DNA of 9,535 nt from Bacteroidales bacterium (GCA_031285575.1 JAITVX010000019.1:1-9535); one strand, 5' to 3'; shown: positions 1 through 7,249, counted from the first letter of the stretch. Numbers and translations: made by a program. Notes: generated by a model from the letters alone, not told the origin.

Positions 1-1
1 C

Positions 2-124
2 GACCATGTCAACTCCAAAGCGGAAGCAAAACGCAAGTCGTACCTCAGAAAAGAACTGGAAAAGTTAGGGTATGAAGTTCGATTGACAGATTCAAAAACT
101 GTAAAAACTGCGGAAACAGTGTAG
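2..124 (+). CDS. C-terminal end of a probable transposase (5' end outside window)
   Basis: An open frame enters from the left edge and ends at a TAG at 122-124, giving the last 40 residues of a protein. The tail is basic and helical-looking, with the segment KRKSYLRKELEKLGYEVRL followed by a short polar end. Tails of the form 'LxxxLexLGYeVxL' are common at the C-terminus of transposases, so a mobile-element origin is my best guess. No catalytic residue lies inside the window and I cannot assign an IS family. The decayed IS1-type transposase about 2.6 kb downstream makes a mobile-element setting more plausible. It could equally be the end of an unrelated basic protein. Confidence 0.4.
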   Translation, partial: DHVNSKAEAKRKSYLRKELEKLGYEVRLTDSKTVKTAETV

Positions 125-587
125 CTATCATTCATAAAGGTCGAGATTTACTGGCATCAGTTATTTTTGGATAACATATAAGCCGACCACTAAACTGACC
201 TCAACAGCTAAGTACCCAAGATTGTAGCACTGACTACGTGTATGAAATTTTATTCTCTTTAGCTGTTTTACCATGTTCCCCAAAGCTAATAACCTGGCAT
301 TTATCAATCCGGTAAGTGCTCTCTTTGCTTTTGTCGAAACTTATTGAATAACAACTAAAGTCTATAATAAAGGCGTATTTATTTACGTATGAAATCAATC
401 TTCTCAGGCTACAATAGGCTTCTTCGGGGAATAGCAATCATTTTTAATTATTTAACAATCAGTAATTTTGGCTTGAATTTTTCTTTAATGTCCACCTTTT
501 GTTTGTATAAATACTCAGTACAATAATACTTGACTTATTTTTGACAAAAACAAGCTTGTGAAAATATTAATATGCCTTTGCTCCGGT
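125..587. other. Gene-poor, A/T-rich intergenic stretch
   Basis: About 460 bases lie between the partial gene at the left edge and the stop codon of the phosphatase-like gene. I see no convincing coding region, RNA gene or terminator. A minus-strand frame (234-437) opens only with TTG, has no promoter or family resemblance, and was not called. A short palindrome CAAGCTTG (551-558) and a TATTTTTG box (536-543) are present but lead nowhere sensible. If the left-edge gene belongs to an insertion sequence, the end of that element should fall in this stretch, but I could not identify a terminal repeat. Confidence 0.5.
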
Positions 588-2246
588 TTATCTGAACAAT
601 TCGGTCATAGGCTCGCCGGTGCAGGCATTCGGGAATGGTGTCTTACACAGCGATGAGAGGGTTGCTGCAATATCGGTCATGTTTACTCTGCGCGATATTG
701 TGGTACGATTTATTGCCCATCCATACCACACAAGCGGCACATGTGAGTCGCATTCGTAGGGCGAGTTGTGACTGGCAACATAATCACCCTCTTTTTCAAC
801 CCAGCCGGGGTTGAGGGTTATAATTACATCGCCTGATCGCAAAGGGTTAAAATTGTTCATTATGCGCCTCATGTTGCCACCGCCAAAATCGTCAGCCTCA
901 AAGGCCGAATATGGATAGGCGGCGGTAACGCCCGAAAACTGGACAAGAAACCGAGCCACTTTTTTCTGAACATCGTCGAGCGACAGCCTGGCGTCTTCAA
1001 TAAGCGTCCGGTTAAGGAATACCTGCCGTTCGGAATATCCTTTCACCCAGTCGCCTTCGCCATACAGCGCATTCATGTAGCTTCTGAGAAGTTGAACGGC
1101 CTGCATGGGCCTGAAATAACCCGACGGTATGCGGTAACTTTCAAGCACGGCTGGAATCTCTGCAACGCCGTGTGCCGATGTGAAATAAATCAGCACATTC
1201 CGTTTGCCTATATTATCGTTAATATATGTGAGCAACCGGGCTATTTCGTCGTCGAGCCTCAGTATTGCATCGCCCATTTCAACCGATGAAGGCCCGAAAC
1301 GGTGCCCTATGTTATCGGTTGCCGGATAACAGATGGAAAGATAGTCGGTTACGTCGTCGCGGCCAAGCTGCTCATGTTCTAATAGTTTAATTACCAAACC
1401 GGTTGTAATGGAGTTTATGAAAGGAGTCTCCCTTACCAGCGAAAAACCGTTTTTTGTGCCACCTGCTTCCTTTTGCCGCATCTTTTTAAGATCGTATGGA
1501 AAGTAATTAACGGTATTGAATCCGGCCTCAAATCTGTTCGAGTCGGGCAGACAGTCGGCGTACATTTCTGCCGGTTTAAACAGACTCCACGTGCTGTTAA
1601 GGTATGTTTCCGCATGGTTCATTGCATTGAAGTCATTAACCCAGACAGGCAACGAATCGACATAATAGTTGCTCGACATCCATGTTCCGGTTGTGTTGTC
1701 AAACCAGTAAGCTCCGTTTGCCGCATGGCCTCCTGAAAGGATTGCAGAGCTTTCTCTTGGGCCTATGCTGAATACTTTCGACAGTTTATTTGTTGACATC
1801 CTGAGTTCATCGGAAAATGTAGTGGCCTCAAGGTTCACCGGCGAATGAAGGCCCGACTCAAAGCTTCCGCCAACAGGATATACTTGTGCGTCTTTTGTGC
1901 AGTAAACAAGTTCGTCTTTAAGCGGGACGTACCAGTTTTCCGATGGTATTCCATGGTAAGCAGGTTCAGTCCCTGTTGCAATGGTGGCATGTCCTGGTGC
2001 CGACTGCGTAAGCATGTACTCAAAATATGCGTTTTTGAAACTGGCTCCTTCGTTTATCAGTTTTCTGATACCGTTTTCACCAAACCTGTCTCTGAATTTC
2101 TCGACATGATCATAGCGCAGTTGCTCGACAACTATTCCAATCACAAGCCGCGGTTTTTCCGGAGGCAGATATGCTCCCTGCCCCTGTAGTAAGGGAAGTG
2201 AGGTTATCATTATCCCCATCATTCCCGCAAATATTTTTCTTATCAT
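588..2246 (-). CDS. Secreted PafA-like alkaline phosphatase superfamily protein with altered metal site
   Basis: This belongs to the type I phosphodiesterase/nucleotide pyrophosphatase and PafA branch of the alkaline phosphatase superfamily. Start: ATG at 2246 gives a compact signal peptide (MIRK, hydrophobic core, then GQGA) and 552 residues. An in-frame ATG at 2273 would add nine residues. Numbering from the 2246 Met, the motifs in order are VVEQLRYD (residues 40-47), QSAPGHATIATG (81-92) with Ser82 at the nucleophile position, NWY (Asn104), TDNIGH (Asp311, His315), TSAHGVAEIP (Ala358, His359) and HNSPYECDSHVPL (His493). Known PafA-type enzymes bind two zinc ions. The Asp/His/His set of one site is intact here. 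In the other site the first Asp is Glu41, the usual Thr nucleophile is Ser, and the Asp of 'ADH' is Ala358. The length is normal for the family and there is no frameshift. It may be an enzyme with altered metal use or a non-catalytic paralogue. Export to the periplasm is expected. Confidence 0.85.
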   Translation of the reverse strand: MIRKIFAGMMGIMITSLPLLQGQGAYLPPEKPRLVIGIVVEQLRYDHVEKFRDRFGENGIRKLINEGASFKNAYFEYMLTQSAPGHATIATGTEPAYHGIPSENWYVPLKDELVYCTKDAQVYPVGGSFESGLHSPVNLEATTFSDELRMSTNKLSKVFSIGPRESSAILSGGHAANGAYWFDNTTGTWMSSNYYVDSLPVWVNDFNAMNHAETYLNSTWSLFKPAEMYADCLPDSNRFEAGFNTVNYFPYDLKKMRQKEAGGTKNGFSLVRETPFINSITTGLVIKLLEHEQLGRDDVTDYLSICYPATDNIGHRFGPSSVEMGDAILRLDDEIARLLTYINDNIGKRNVLIYFTSAHGVAEIPAVLESYRIPSGYFRPMQAVQLLRSYMNALYGEGDWVKGYSERQVFLNRTLIEDARLSLDDVQKKVARFLVQFSGVTAAYPYSAFEADDFGGGNMRRIMNNFNPLRSGDVIITLNPGWVEKEGDYVASHNSPYECDSHVPLVWYGWAINRTTISRRVNMTDIAATLSSLCKTPFPNACTGEPMTELFR

Positions 2247-2273
2247 AATAACTGTATAAAAACAGATCTTCAA

Positions 2274-2513
2274 AATAGTGAAAAGTTACAGGAACCTGCA
2301 AGATATAACTGTAAAAAACAGCACAAACGCACAAAATTTTATGCCGCACGTTTCCCGTTTTTAAAGTTAATACAAACAAAACCCCTGTCTGGCTTTAAGT
2401 GTACTACCGACGTGGTGTTTGCTGGCTTGCTCGGCGGCAGTATATAAGTTCTAATATGTATTTACAATATAAGGTCAAAATTGAGGTTCAGCGGATTTTC
2501 CCGGTAGGTATCC
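2274..2513. other. Divergent intergenic region upstream of the phosphatase-like gene
   Basis: This stretch should carry the promoter of the minus-strand phosphatase-like gene. On that strand I find only one-mismatch versions of the Bacteroidota -7 element and no convincing -33 partner, so I do not call a promoter. There is no open frame with recognisable content. It ends at the plus-strand promoter at 2514-2544. The left boundary of the downstream IS1-type remnant may lie in this region or just after it, but no terminal inverted repeat was found. Confidence 0.4.
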
Positions 2514-2544
2514 TTTCACCTGAAAATAAAGTGTAGTACCTTTG
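2514..2544 (+). promoter_or_regulatory. Bacteroidota-type promoter ahead of the IS1-like remnant
   Basis: TACCTTTG at 2537-2544 matches the -7 consensus TAnnTTTG exactly. TTTC at 2514-2517, one base off the -33 TTTG, sits 19 bases upstream, which is the usual spacing. Transcription would begin near 2551 and run into the two overlapping hairpins (2591-2668) and then the transposase remnant. It may be the insertion element's own promoter or a host promoter captured beside it. Confidence 0.6.
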
Positions 2545-2590
2545 CTATCATAGAAATGTCTATGCGCTAATAAAAAATAAGCACACCAAC

Positions 2591-2668
2591 CGTAATGAAT
2601 AATGGTTTACCTTACGCACCGTAAACCAAACATTACGAAAATGGAAGCGATAACATTTTCGTAATGTT
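2591..2668 (+). promoter_or_regulatory. Two overlapping, mutually exclusive hairpins in an IS1-like leader
   Basis: Hairpin 1 pairs CGTAATG (2591-2597) with CATTACG (2631-2637), and TGGTTTAC (2603-2610) with GTAAACCA (2621-2628), around a 10-base loop. Hairpin 2 is a perfect 15-base stem: 2629-2643 pairs with 2654-2668, again around a 10-base loop. The segment CATTACG (2631-2637) is used by both, so a transcript could fold only one at a time. Neither is followed by a run of T, so neither is a classic terminator. They lie between a good promoter and the transposase frame. They could be part of the insertion element's end or a leader that limits transposase expression. Confidence 0.5.
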
Positions 2669-2711
2669 ATAAAAAGTATGCTGTTATAGAAAACAGGCAA
2701 TCATTGAATAG

Positions 2712-3432
2712 TGCAAAAATAAAGAAAAACGGGAAGAAGTCGTACAAAAACAGAATTATTTATGCAAAGCCTGCGGACGACAGTTTATTGGCGACCACGC
2801 ATTGAGCTATAAAGGCTGCCATTCGAGCCTGACACAAAAGATTCTACTGATACCTGTCCGTGGAATTGGCATAAGAGATATATCTGTAATAGAAAATATC
2901 AGTATAAAAAAAGTGTTGTCCGTTTTAGTCAGTTCCAGCCGGATAATCACTCCTGGACAGCAGCATTACGACAGTTTGGATGTGGATGAGTTCTGGACAT
3001 ATGCGGGCAATAAAAAGAATAAAGTCTGGTTTGTTTACGCTTACCATCGTGACTCAGGCGAAGTAGTGGGTAGCCGCAACCAAAGACAGCCTGAAAATTG
3101 CGAGATAAATTACTGTCAATGCATATTAGTTACGATGTAATTTATACAGATAAACGGGATAGTTTTATCGATGCATTCGCTAAGATAATCATGTTGTTGG
3201 AAAAGAAAACACGAAAAGAATTGAAGGAAATAACTGTCGCCTAAGGCATCGAATCAGGCGTGCATATAGAAAGACATGTTGCTTTTCAAAGAAGCTATTT
3301 AACTATTTGAAACCATTTGATTTAGCTTTTTCTATATCAATTATGGATTTGTCTAAAACAGCATACTTTGTGCAACACAACCTGAAATATTACACTTACC
3401 TGCCGGAGTTAGCTAAAGCAAAACTTGCATGA
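2712..3432 (+). pseudogene. Decayed IS1-family transposase, broken by several frameshifts
   Basis: Translating all three plus frames recovers consecutive parts of one IS1-type transposase. The first frame (2712-about 3063) has the zinc-ribbon end LCKACGRQF, a helix-turn-helix-like region with GIRDISVIENISIKKVLSVL, and the catalytic-domain start LDVDEFWTYAGNKKNKVWFVYAYHR. A second frame (about 3067-3103) gives KDSLKIAR. A third (about 3107-3186) gives ISYDVIYTDKRDSFIDAF, which carries an expected acidic residue. The last frame (3187-3432) gives NNCRLRHRIRRAYRKTCCFS and the family's usual C-terminal end. At least three frame changes are needed, and another near 2750 is likely because KNGKKSYK lies in a different frame from QNYLC. 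The N-terminal half of the zinc ribbon is not readable. The longest open piece (2802-3140, from TTG) should not be taken as an intact gene. Terminal inverted repeats were not found, so only the gene remnant is delimited. Confidence 0.85.
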
Positions 3433-3512
3433 AACAGGCTATGGGAAGCATAACAAAAACATATTTTTTGCGTTTATCAACTATCAAACGTAATTATTTT
3501 TTAAATTTTATA

Positions 3513-3520
3513 TATTTTTG
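3513..3520 (+). promoter_or_regulatory. Candidate -7 promoter element for the FISUMP lipoprotein gene
   Basis: TATTTTTG matches TAnnTTTG exactly and lies 48 bases before the ATG at 3569, leaving a leader of about 40 bases. No TTTG is found at the expected upstream distance, and the surrounding DNA is very A/T-rich, so a chance match is possible. Confidence 0.4.
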
Positions 3521-3568
3521 GCCGCTTTTTTGCTTTAAAAACATGAAATTTGCAACCTCAATTCTGAT

Positions 3569-4609
3569 ATGAAACGATTTTTTAAAACAAGTTTAAACGT
3601 AGTCTTTGCAGTTATGCTTGCAGCAGCGCTGTTGAACTGCAAGAAAAAGGAAAAAGAAACGCCGCCCGATACCACTCCGGCAGTGCCGGTGTCAACTACC
3701 GATACGGCATCGTATATAGGGCAGGCTTGGGCAACCCTTAACAGCATAACCAAAGCAGGAAACCTGATGACAACAGTATTGTTTGAATACGATACCGACA
3801 CTAACCAAACCACCTTCAGATATACAATTGCAGCAAGCCCCGACACGGTTTCGGGAAACTCCCTGATACGACGGGCTGCCAACCTGACAGGCCTTGCGCC
3901 CAATACAACATACTACTACCGTGCCACGGCAACAAATTCATTAGGGAAATCAGCAGGGAAAAGACAAGCATTCACAACGCTCGACGTTCAACCGGGCGAC
4001 ATTGCTTTTAACCCCGATATTGCATACGGAGAGATGACCGACATTGAAGGCAATACATATAAAACAGTGGAAACAGGCAGCCATACATGGATGGCCGAAA
4101 ACCTTGCAGTTACAAGATACAGCGACGGCTCGCCAATACCGCTTGTTATTGCCGATACGTACTGGAAAGAACTGTCGTCGGGTGCATATTCGTGGCCCGA
4201 CAATGTTGAAATAAAATACGGAGCCCTCTACAACTGGCACGCAGTAAACTCGGGGCAACTGTGCCCCGACGGATGGCGCGTACCAACCGACGACGACTGG
4301 ACTGCCCTTGTCGATTACCTTGGCGGCGCCACAACGGCAGGAGGCAAGCTGAAAGAAGCAGGCTATGCTCACTGGACAGCTCCCAACACAGGAGCCACAA
4401 ACATCACCGGCTTTACCGCACTGCCGGCAGGCTATAAATCGGCTGCCGGAGCTTACGGCTCGAAGCAGCGATATGGCTACTGGTGGACTGCCACACCCGA
4501 CGGAGCATCTGCAATTGCCCGCAGCCTCTATTACGACTATGCCAACATTAATCGCACAAGCGCCGATAAACACACCGGGGCATCGGTGCGCTGCATAAAA
4601 GAACAGTAA
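3569..4609 (+). CDS. FISUMP-domain lipoprotein with N-terminal fibronectin-III-like domain
   Basis: This is a 346-residue lipoprotein. A short basic start (MKRFFK) and hydrophobic core run into the lipobox LLNC, with lipidated Cys24 followed by KKKEKE. The K/E-rich stretch after Cys loosely resembles the surface-export signal of Bacteroidota lipoproteins. Residues about 40-138 look like a fibronectin type III or Ig-like module, with the typical strand LTGLAPNTTYYYRATATNS. Residues about 155-346 form the 'Fibrobacter succinogenes major paralogous' (FISUMP) domain, with YKTVETGSHTWMAENLA, YGALYNWHAV, LCPDGWRVPTDDDW, GGKLKEAG, GFTALPAGY, GYWWTAT and the closing SVRCIKEQ. The domain is abundant in cell-surface proteins of Bacteroidota and Fibrobacterota, but its biochemical role is unknown to me. 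Cell-surface adhesion or binding is inference. Long antisense frames here are composition artefacts. The next lipoprotein gene follows after 140 bases on the same strand. Confidence 0.9.
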   Translation: MKRFFKTSLNVVFAVMLAAALLNCKKKEKETPPDTTPAVPVSTTDTASYIGQAWATLNSITKAGNLMTTVLFEYDTDTNQTTFRYTIAASPDTVSGNSLIRRAANLTGLAPNTTYYYRATATNSLGKSAGKRQAFTTLDVQPGDIAFNPDIAYGEMTDIEGNTYKTVETGSHTWMAENLAVTRYSDGSPIPLVIADTYWKELSSGAYSWPDNVEIKYGALYNWHAVNSGQLCPDGWRVPTDDDWTALVDYLGGATTAGGKLKEAGYAHWTAPNTGATNITGFTALPAGYKSAAGAYGSKQRYGYWWTATPDGASAIARSLYYDYANINRTSADKHTGASVRCIKEQ

Positions 4610-4711
4610 AAATTAACCGACGAAACCTTTTTACACAAACTACCGTCTTATGTAATAATAAGATTTCGGCAAAAAAACATAACAGAAACAGCATTTTATA
4701 CGCATAACCAA

Positions 4712-4719
4712 TATCTTTT
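4712..4719 (+). promoter_or_regulatory. Weak candidate -7 element for the second lipoprotein gene
   Basis: TATCTTTT differs from TAnnTTTG at one position and lies about 30 bases before the ATG at 4750. No -33 match is seen. The gene could instead be read through from the FISUMP gene, since no clear terminator separates them: the TCTTAT/ATAAGA stem near 4648 has no T-run. Confidence 0.2.
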
Positions 4720-4749
4720 ATTTTATTAATTTAACAAACACAAAGCAAA

Positions 4750-5658
4750 ATGAAAAAAGTAAATTTTTTTATGGTGGCTGCATTTGTTGCAGCAGGATGT
4801 GTGTTCTCCAGTTGTAAGAAGGATGAACCAGCCAAACCGGTAATTACGGTTAATCTTGACGGCACCGACCGTACAGAAATAACAATTGAGCAAGGCGCTT
4901 CAGTAAAGGTAAAAATAGATTATACTGCCGAGGCGGGTATCAAGCAAATTGATCTTGAACAGACTGGAGGAAGTAATCTTGAAGGATATCCAAAAACAAA
5001 GGATTTTGTTTCATCCAATGTAGATAAAGCCGAATTTACAGTTGGACCTCTTACCGAAGCTGGTACTGTAAAATTAGTAACCCGCCTAACAGATAAAGAT
5101 GCGAATACAACAAACAAAGAAATCGTAATAACAGTTAATAAGGCAAAAGAACCAACAGCAGGTGAAATCAACACATTTGCTAATGTATTAATTGGATGTT
5201 TGGCAAACAATACAACTGCCGGCAGTTCATGCGCTTCAATAGATGGTAAGGTATATAACCTTGCTGCAGCCAAACCGCTTTCAGCACAGATAGATTTTAT
5301 TTATCTCGACGGCGCTACCAACCCTCTTTCTATTGTAGCTCCAAACAATACGGTGCTCAATGGGCTTTCAGCAGCTTCAGCAGACAGAGTTGCTACATGG
5401 GCTAAAAGAAATGCTACCAAACTTGGCAAATTAGACGTTACCGCTGCAGCTTTCGATGCAATGGGAAATGATGCAGTTATTGCAGAAAAAGTTACAACAA
5501 CAGCCGTAGCTGCCGATATCGTTAAAGATTTGAAAGCCGGCGACGTAGTAGGCTTTATTACCGAAGGTGGTAAAAAAGGTATGCTTAAAGTTATAAACAC
5601 CGTTACAACTCCTGCTGGCAGCAAAAGCATTACGATTGCTATAAAAGTTCAGAAATAG
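4750..5658 (+). CDS. Ig-like lipoprotein of unknown function
   Basis: This is a 302-residue probable lipoprotein. The start MKKVNFFMVAAFVAAGC leads to the lipobox FSSC, with Cys22 followed by KKDE, an acidic and lysine-rich start typical of Bacteroidota outer-membrane lipoproteins. Residues about 30-130 look like an Ig/PKD-type beta sandwich (EITIEQGASVKVKIDYTAEAG, then LTDKDANTTNKEIVITVNK). Residues about 137-302 form a second module with IDGKVYNL, IDFIYLDG, ATWAKRNATK, AFDAMGNDAVI, GDVVGFITEGGKKGMLKV and the ending SITIAIKVQK. I associate this pattern with uncharacterised Bacteroidota surface lipoproteins, without a named function. Cys150 and Cys161 could form a disulfide. Upstream sequence is A-rich (AAACACAAAGCAAA) with no real Shine-Dalgarno, normal for this phylum. 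A strong terminator follows 24 bases after the stop. A role at the cell surface is likely; its ligand is unknown. Confidence 0.85.
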   Translation: MKKVNFFMVAAFVAAGCVFSSCKKDEPAKPVITVNLDGTDRTEITIEQGASVKVKIDYTAEAGIKQIDLEQTGGSNLEGYPKTKDFVSSNVDKAEFTVGPLTEAGTVKLVTRLTDKDANTTNKEIVITVNKAKEPTAGEINTFANVLIGCLANNTTAGSSCASIDGKVYNLAAAKPLSAQIDFIYLDGATNPLSIVAPNNTVLNGLSAASADRVATWAKRNATKLGKLDVTAAAFDAMGNDAVIAEKVTTTAVAADIVKDLKAGDVVGFITEGGKKGMLKVINTVTTPAGSKSITIAIKVQK

Positions 5659-5682
5659 AGCTTGTAATACAAACCAAACAGC

Positions 5683-5706
5683 AAAGGCCGCCCAACAGCG
5701 GCCTTT
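5683..5706. terminator. Intrinsic terminator after the lipoprotein block, possibly bidirectional
   Basis: A perfect nine-base stem, AAAGGCCGC (5683-5691) with GCGGCCTTT (5698-5706), closes on the loop CCAACA. The A-run on the left and T-rich right side would allow termination in both directions. It lies between the plus-strand lipoprotein gene and the minus-strand holB, which converge here. Confidence 0.85.
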
Positions 5707-5761
5707 CTCCGTTTTACAGATACATACATTTCAAATACGGTATTTAATTGGAAAAACTGCG

Positions 5762-5798
5762 TTAGACTGCTCCGGAAAATATGCGGTATATTATTTCA
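5762..5798 (+). repeat. Diverged copy of a dispersed intergenic repeat arm
   Basis: This 37-base segment, starting TTAGACTGCTCCGGAAAATA, matches the reverse complement of the arm ending near 7247 at 32 of 37 positions without gaps. It sits between the terminator and the 3' end of holB. Its 3' continuation does not match the other copies, so it may be a solo, eroded arm. Confidence 0.65.
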
Positions 5799-5804
5799 TG
5801 ATGC

Positions 5805-6929
5805 TTACCTGATAACCTTTGTTACCTTCAGTGCAAGGTCGAGAAAGATGGCTTTCGGGTTTCCGTTTGCTTCAACGTGGGCATATGCCAGGCTGAATTC
5901 GTCGGCAAGGAAAAAGATGTTGTTTTCGGTAATAAATGGATGAAAGTTTTTAGAGAAAGTCGTTTCGGCGCCTGTCATAAAAACAATGCCGCTATTGCCC
6001 TGCCCGAGCGTAAGCATAATGTTTTCGCGCAGTATCCTCAGCGAGTATGAAATAAACTCCTTTTGAAGCTCGCGTCCCAGTGCGGCAACCGTTTCCGACC
6101 AGTTTATGAGCGACAGTACGTCGCGTTTCCATGCAAAACGCATCAGGTCTTTGAATCGTTCGAGGTTGTCGAGCGACGCACCTTCGTCGTGGCACAGTTC
6201 AATGGCTTTTGCCATGTTTCCGTTTGAAACATGCGATATGTCGGCGGCTTTTTCCTCTGCCATGCCAAACGTTTTGGCAAGCCAGGCGGCGGCATCGCTG
6301 TCGTCAATCCTGGGAATCCTCACCATCTGGCAGCGCGACACTATTGTGGCTATAATTTTACCCGGCTGGTTCGACACAAGCAGAAACAGTGTTTTATCGG
6401 GCGGTTCTTCAATCATTTTCAGCAGCTTGTTGGCCGAGGCATCGTTCATTTTTTCGGGCAGCCAGATGATCATAACCTTGTAGTCGGCCTCAAACGTTTT
6501 CAGGCTTAGTTTCCTGATAATCTCCGACGCTTCCGAGGTGTAAATCATCCCCTGCGAGTTGCTGGCGCCAATACAGTCGAGCCAACTGTTTAATGTAAAA
6601 AAAGGTGTTTTGCCTGCAAACTCACGCCATTCGGTTATAAAGTCGTCGCTAACCGGGTCTTTGTCTTTCTTTTTCACCACCGGAAACACGAAATGAAGGT
6701 CGGGATGTGCCATTTTTTCGTACTTAACGCACGACTTGCATTTTCCGCACGCATCATCCTCCCGCCTGTCTTCGCAGTTTATGTATTTTGCGTATGCAAG
6801 TGCAAAGGCAAGACCGGAGCCGCCTTCAGCGCCTGCAAAAATCTGTGCATGGCTCACCCTGCCGCTCTTTACAGTTTGAACGAGCTTCGATGCAACATCT
6901 TTACGTCCTGGTATTTGCGAAAAATTCAT
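5805..6929 (-). CDS. holB: DNA polymerase III subunit delta' (clamp loader)
   Basis: Delta' is the fixed 'stator' subunit of the clamp loader, which opens the beta sliding clamp and places it on primed DNA. Start: ATG at 6929 gives 374 residues beginning MNFSQIPGRKDV, as is usual for Bacteroidota delta'. An ATG at 6941 would add four residues. Numbering from the 6929 Met, the P-loop position reads AGAEGGSGLA (about 33-42) and lacks the GKT lysine, as expected for delta', which does not hydrolyse ATP. A zinc module follows with Cys52, Cys61, Cys64 and Cys67. ANKLLKMIEEPP (166-177) and the SRC motif (198-200) are the conserved AAA+ signatures. The C-terminal collar domain is present and the length is normal. 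It stands alone between convergent lipoprotein genes and the rlmB gene that diverges from it. A clear promoter was not found. Confidence 0.93.
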   Translation of the reverse strand: MNFSQIPGRKDVASKLVQTVKSGRVSHAQIFAGAEGGSGLAFALAYAKYINCEDRREDDACGKCKSCVKYEKMAHPDLHFVFPVVKKKDKDPVSDDFITEWREFAGKTPFFTLNSWLDCIGASNSQGMIYTSEASEIIRKLSLKTFEADYKVMIIWLPEKMNDASANKLLKMIEEPPDKTLFLLVSNQPGKIIATIVSRCQMVRIPRIDDSDAAAWLAKTFGMAEEKAADISHVSNGNMAKAIELCHDEGASLDNLERFKDLMRFAWKRDVLSLINWSETVAALGRELQKEFISYSLRILRENIMLTLGQGNSGIVFMTGAETTFSKNFHPFITENNIFFLADEFSLAYAHVEANGNPKAIFLDLALKVTKVIR

Positions 6930-7013
6930 ATTTGTAACCAATGCGGTACAATATTACTGCTTTTTGATGAATATCCGATACGGAGAATATATTTCTCTGA
7001 AAAACATACAGTG

Positions 7014-7249
7014 TATTAAACTTTTTCGGGAAATAGAACTTCAACACCCTGTTCGTCATTGCTGAACGCTGTGAAGCAACTGAGTTTGCGAGCTCGGCGG
7101 AGCCAATCCATACACGCACCGTCATCTTTGCGAAACCCGCAGGGTTGAAGCAATCGGCGCGTCGTGCTTCTGGCCTCTCATTCGCAAAGAACGATGCTGG
7201 ATACTGCATTTGAAATAACATGCTGCATATTTTCCGAAGAAGTCTAATA
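7014..7249. repeat. MITE-like structured intergenic element with imperfect terminal inverted repeats
   Basis: The ends 7014-7036 and 7227-7249 are inverted repeats matching at 19 of 23 positions, enclosing 236 bases with no coding content. Inside are related units with a TCATTGC or TTTGCGA start and a GAAGCAA or GCCAATCC end: about 7054-7080, 7085-7109 and 7120-7155. Nested palindromes include TCTTTGCGAA (7125-7134) with TTCGCAAAGA (7181-7190), AACCC/GGGTT and GAAGCA/TGCTTC. The interior is richer in G+C than its surroundings. Short repeats of the 'GTCATTGCGA...GAAGCAATC' kind are known to me from intergenic regions of several bacterial groups. That this one is mobile is inference. It lies between holB and rlmB, which point away from each other. 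Confidence 0.55.

Noticed and set aside
234..437. A 67-residue minus-strand frame in the left intergenic stretch
   Set aside because: It starts with TTG, lacks a promoter or recognisable motif, and could be chance in A/T-rich DNA. It might be a remnant, but nothing supports that.
536..543. TATTTTTG, a perfect -7 match on the plus strand
   Set aside because: It has no -33 partner and would direct transcription antisense into the 3' end of the phosphatase-like gene.
2802..3140. A 112-residue open frame read as an intact small gene
   Set aside because: It is the middle of the broken IS1-type transposase. The zinc-ribbon residues continue upstream of it and the C-terminal blocks lie in other frames downstream.
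3950..4573. A 207-residue minus-strand open frame and other antisense frames across the FISUMP gene
   Set aside because: They oppose a gene with strong domain motifs, have no promoter or family resemblance, and arise from the codon bias of the real gene.
7054..7155. Possible CRISPR-like repeat array
   Set aside because: The units are unequal, diverged and palindromic, with no regular spacers and no cas genes, so an intergenic palindromic element fits better.
6901..7221. A 106-residue minus-strand frame crossing the structured repeat
   Set aside because: It runs through the inverted-repeat element and the holB start region and has no recognisable motif.
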